Source: Allobosea sp. Root483D1
GTDB lineage: Bacteria; Pseudomonadota; Alphaproteobacteria; Rhizobiales; Beijerinckiaceae
Assembly (NCBI RefSeq): GCF_001429505.1
Contig: NZ_LMJW01000022.1
Span: forward strand, 132,772-196,771
Direction: 5' to 3'
DNA length: 64,000 bases
Below the pieces are notes generated by a model. The model was not told where the DNA came from and searched no databases. It was given only the letters and a program-made list of their open reading frames with translations. Positions 62,978-64,000 of this stretch are shown piece after piece. Position numbers and translations under genes: made by a program. How positions within the stretch are numbered: position 1 is the first letter of the stretch; the number at the start of each line of letters is the position of its first letter.

Positions 62978-63931
62978 TCAGATTTCGGCCGGCGAGGGCG
63001 CCGCGGCGTCCTCCCGGCCCATCGCGCCGCCTTCCATCAGCGGTCGCAGCTTGGTGAGCTCCTGCGCCATGAAGTCGAGGAAGAGGCGCACCCGCGGTGA
63101 TTGGCGCAGGTCCGGATGGGTCAGCAGCCACAGATCGGCGGCGTAGCCGGTCTGCGGCGGCGCGAGCCGGACGAGACTGGGCCGCTTGTCGGCGATGAAA
63201 CAGGGCAGGAAGCCGATCCCGATGCCGGCCTCGACGGCTTCGGCGAGACCCAGCACGGTGTTGAGCTTGTAGACGGTCTGGTCGGCCGGGATGTGCTTCT
63301 GCCGATACTGCACGACCTTGAAATTGCTGAACTGGTCGCCGAGCGAGATCCAGCGCTGTTGCGTGAGCTCGGACTGGTCTGCCGGCGCTCCTTCTGGAAA
63401 ATCCGTCGCGCGTCCGTAGAGCGCCCAGCCGATCTGGGCGACGCGCCGGCCGATCAGGTTCTCCGGCGGATTGTCGGTGGCGCGGATCGCGACATCGGCA
63501 TCGCGCTTGCTGAGATTGAGCGCCTGGTTGCCGAGCAGAACGTCGAGCTTGATGTCCGGGCATTGCCGCATGAAGGCGGCGAAGAGCGGCGTCAGCAGCT
63601 CGACCAGCAGCGAGTCGTTGGTGGTGACGCGCAGTTCGCCGGCCGGGAGGATTTCGCGGCCGGCGAGGCGCCGGGTGAAGCCGGCGATGTCGGTCTCCAG
63701 CCGCTCGGCCAGGACGGCCATCTCCTCGCCGGCGGGCGTCGGCACATAGCCGGAGCGGTGCCGCTCGAACAGGCGCGTGCCGAGGCTTTCCTCGATCTGG
63801 CCGAGCCGGCGGAACACGGTTGAATGGTTGAGGCCGATCAACTCGGCCGCGGCGGGCAGGCTGCGCGCCTCCGCAATGGCCTTGATCAGCCGGAAATCGT
63901 CCCAGGCGACGGAAGAGGCGGCGTTCGGCAA
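62978..63931 (-). CDS. LysR-family transcriptional regulator
   Basis: It is 317 residues from a TTG start with GGAG upstream. Winged helix: FRLIKAIAEARSLPAAAELI, LNHSTVFRRLGQIEESLGTR, LFERHRSGYVPTPAGEEMAV; the rest is an effector domain (GELRVTTNDSLLVELLTPLF). The HSTVFRRL recognition helix is typical of a LysR subgroup. A perfect 23-base palindrome lies 47 bases upstream at the window edge; its divergent neighbour is outside the window. Confidence 0.92.
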   Translation of the reverse strand: MPNAASSVAWDDFRLIKAIAEARSLPAAAELIGLNHSTVFRRLGQIEESLGTRLFERHRSGYVPTPAGEEMAVLAERLETDIAGFTRRLAGREILPAGELRVTTNDSLLVELLTPLFAAFMRQCPDIKLDVLLGNQALNLSKRDADVAIRATDNPPENLIGRRVAQIGWALYGRATDFPEGAPADQSELTQQRWISLGDQFSNFKVVQYRQKHIPADQTVYKLNTVLGLAEAVEAGIGIGFLPCFIADKRPSLVRLAPPQTGYAADLWLLTHPDLRQSPRVRLFLDFMAQELTKLRPLMEGGAMGREDAAAPSPAEI

Positions 63932-63977
63932 GCGGGCGGCTCCGGGCGGGTAGTCAGCTCCCTGAACATGGTACGGG

Positions 63978-64000
63978 CGACAGGTTGCAGCAACCTGTCG
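63978..64000. promoter_or_regulatory. Perfect 23-base palindrome upstream of LysR
   Basis: Arms CGACAGGTTGC and GCAACCTGTCG around a single A. It runs to the last base of the window, so it may be longer. The size and position suit a regulator site serving the LysR gene and a divergent neighbour. Confidence 0.55.

Overview
The window is chromosomal DNA from a high-GC alphaproteobacterium. Gene content and order point to the Hyphomicrobiales (Rhizobiales), plausibly Bosea or a relative. The evidence is the nrdR-ribD-ribE-ribH-nusB-thiL block, the cytochrome bc1 chaperone-DUF177-plsX-fabH-ihfA-merR block, an LdtR/L,D-transpeptidase pair, a cysteine-free HemB metal site and several palindromic intergenic repeats. 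The genus is inference. I see no IS element, prophage, CRISPR array, rRNA or tRNA; this is mostly housekeeping backbone with small accessory insertions.

Layout. 1-8 kb: 3' part of dapA, smpB, a SnoaL-like protein, a Tat-exported Fe/Mn superoxide dismutase, a NYN-domain protein, then era, rnc and lepB on the minus strand, aquaporin aqpZ on the plus strand, and acpS and pdxJ on the minus strand. 8-17 kb: a HerA-like ATPase, azoreductase/LysR divergent pair, rpoZ and rsh (stringent response), LysR/tautomerase divergent pair, recO. 17-27 kb: parC, an outer-membrane protein, a DUF2336 protein, an OpgG/OpgD-type glucan protein, an unrecognised protein with a small peptidoglycan-binding-fold protein, and a three-gene UxaA-type dehydratase/RraA-type aldolase operon. 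27-37 kb: bpt, a methyltransferase, an RDD membrane protein, a LivH-like permease with a lipoprotein-like head next to threonine dehydratase, hemB, a 3-hydroxyisobutyryl-CoA hydrolase-like gene, and the DUF6163-ldtR-L,D-transpeptidase cell-wall cluster. 37-46 kb: a dehydrogenase/TctC receptor operon with a divergent GntR regulator, nhaA followed by a 27-residue pilin-like ORF, an MFS/MerR divergent pair, glyA and an unknown membrane protein. 46-51 kb: nrdR through thiL, tightly overlapped. 51-64 kb: an MFS gene, a ureidoglycine aminohydrolase-like cupin, hppA, small membrane genes, bamE, the lipid-synthesis block through ihfA/merR, a guanidinium exporter behind what looks like a guanidine-II riboswitch, a YciF-like protein and a LysR regulator.

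How the genes work together. Many neighbours overlap by 1-8 bases (lepB/rnc/era, nrdR/ribD/ribE, ribH/nusB/thiL, the RraA/UxaA trio, ihfA/merR), which implies coupled translation. Several regulator/target pairs have visible palindromic operators between or beside them: GntR/TctC, MerR/MFS, LdtR and the LysR/tautomerase pair. The best non-coding find is a pair of ACGA-loop hairpins directly before the SugE/Gdx gene. The least explained coding content is the 23.2-24.6 kb pair, the 45.2-46.1 kb membrane protein and two very short membrane ORFs (27 and 56 residues).
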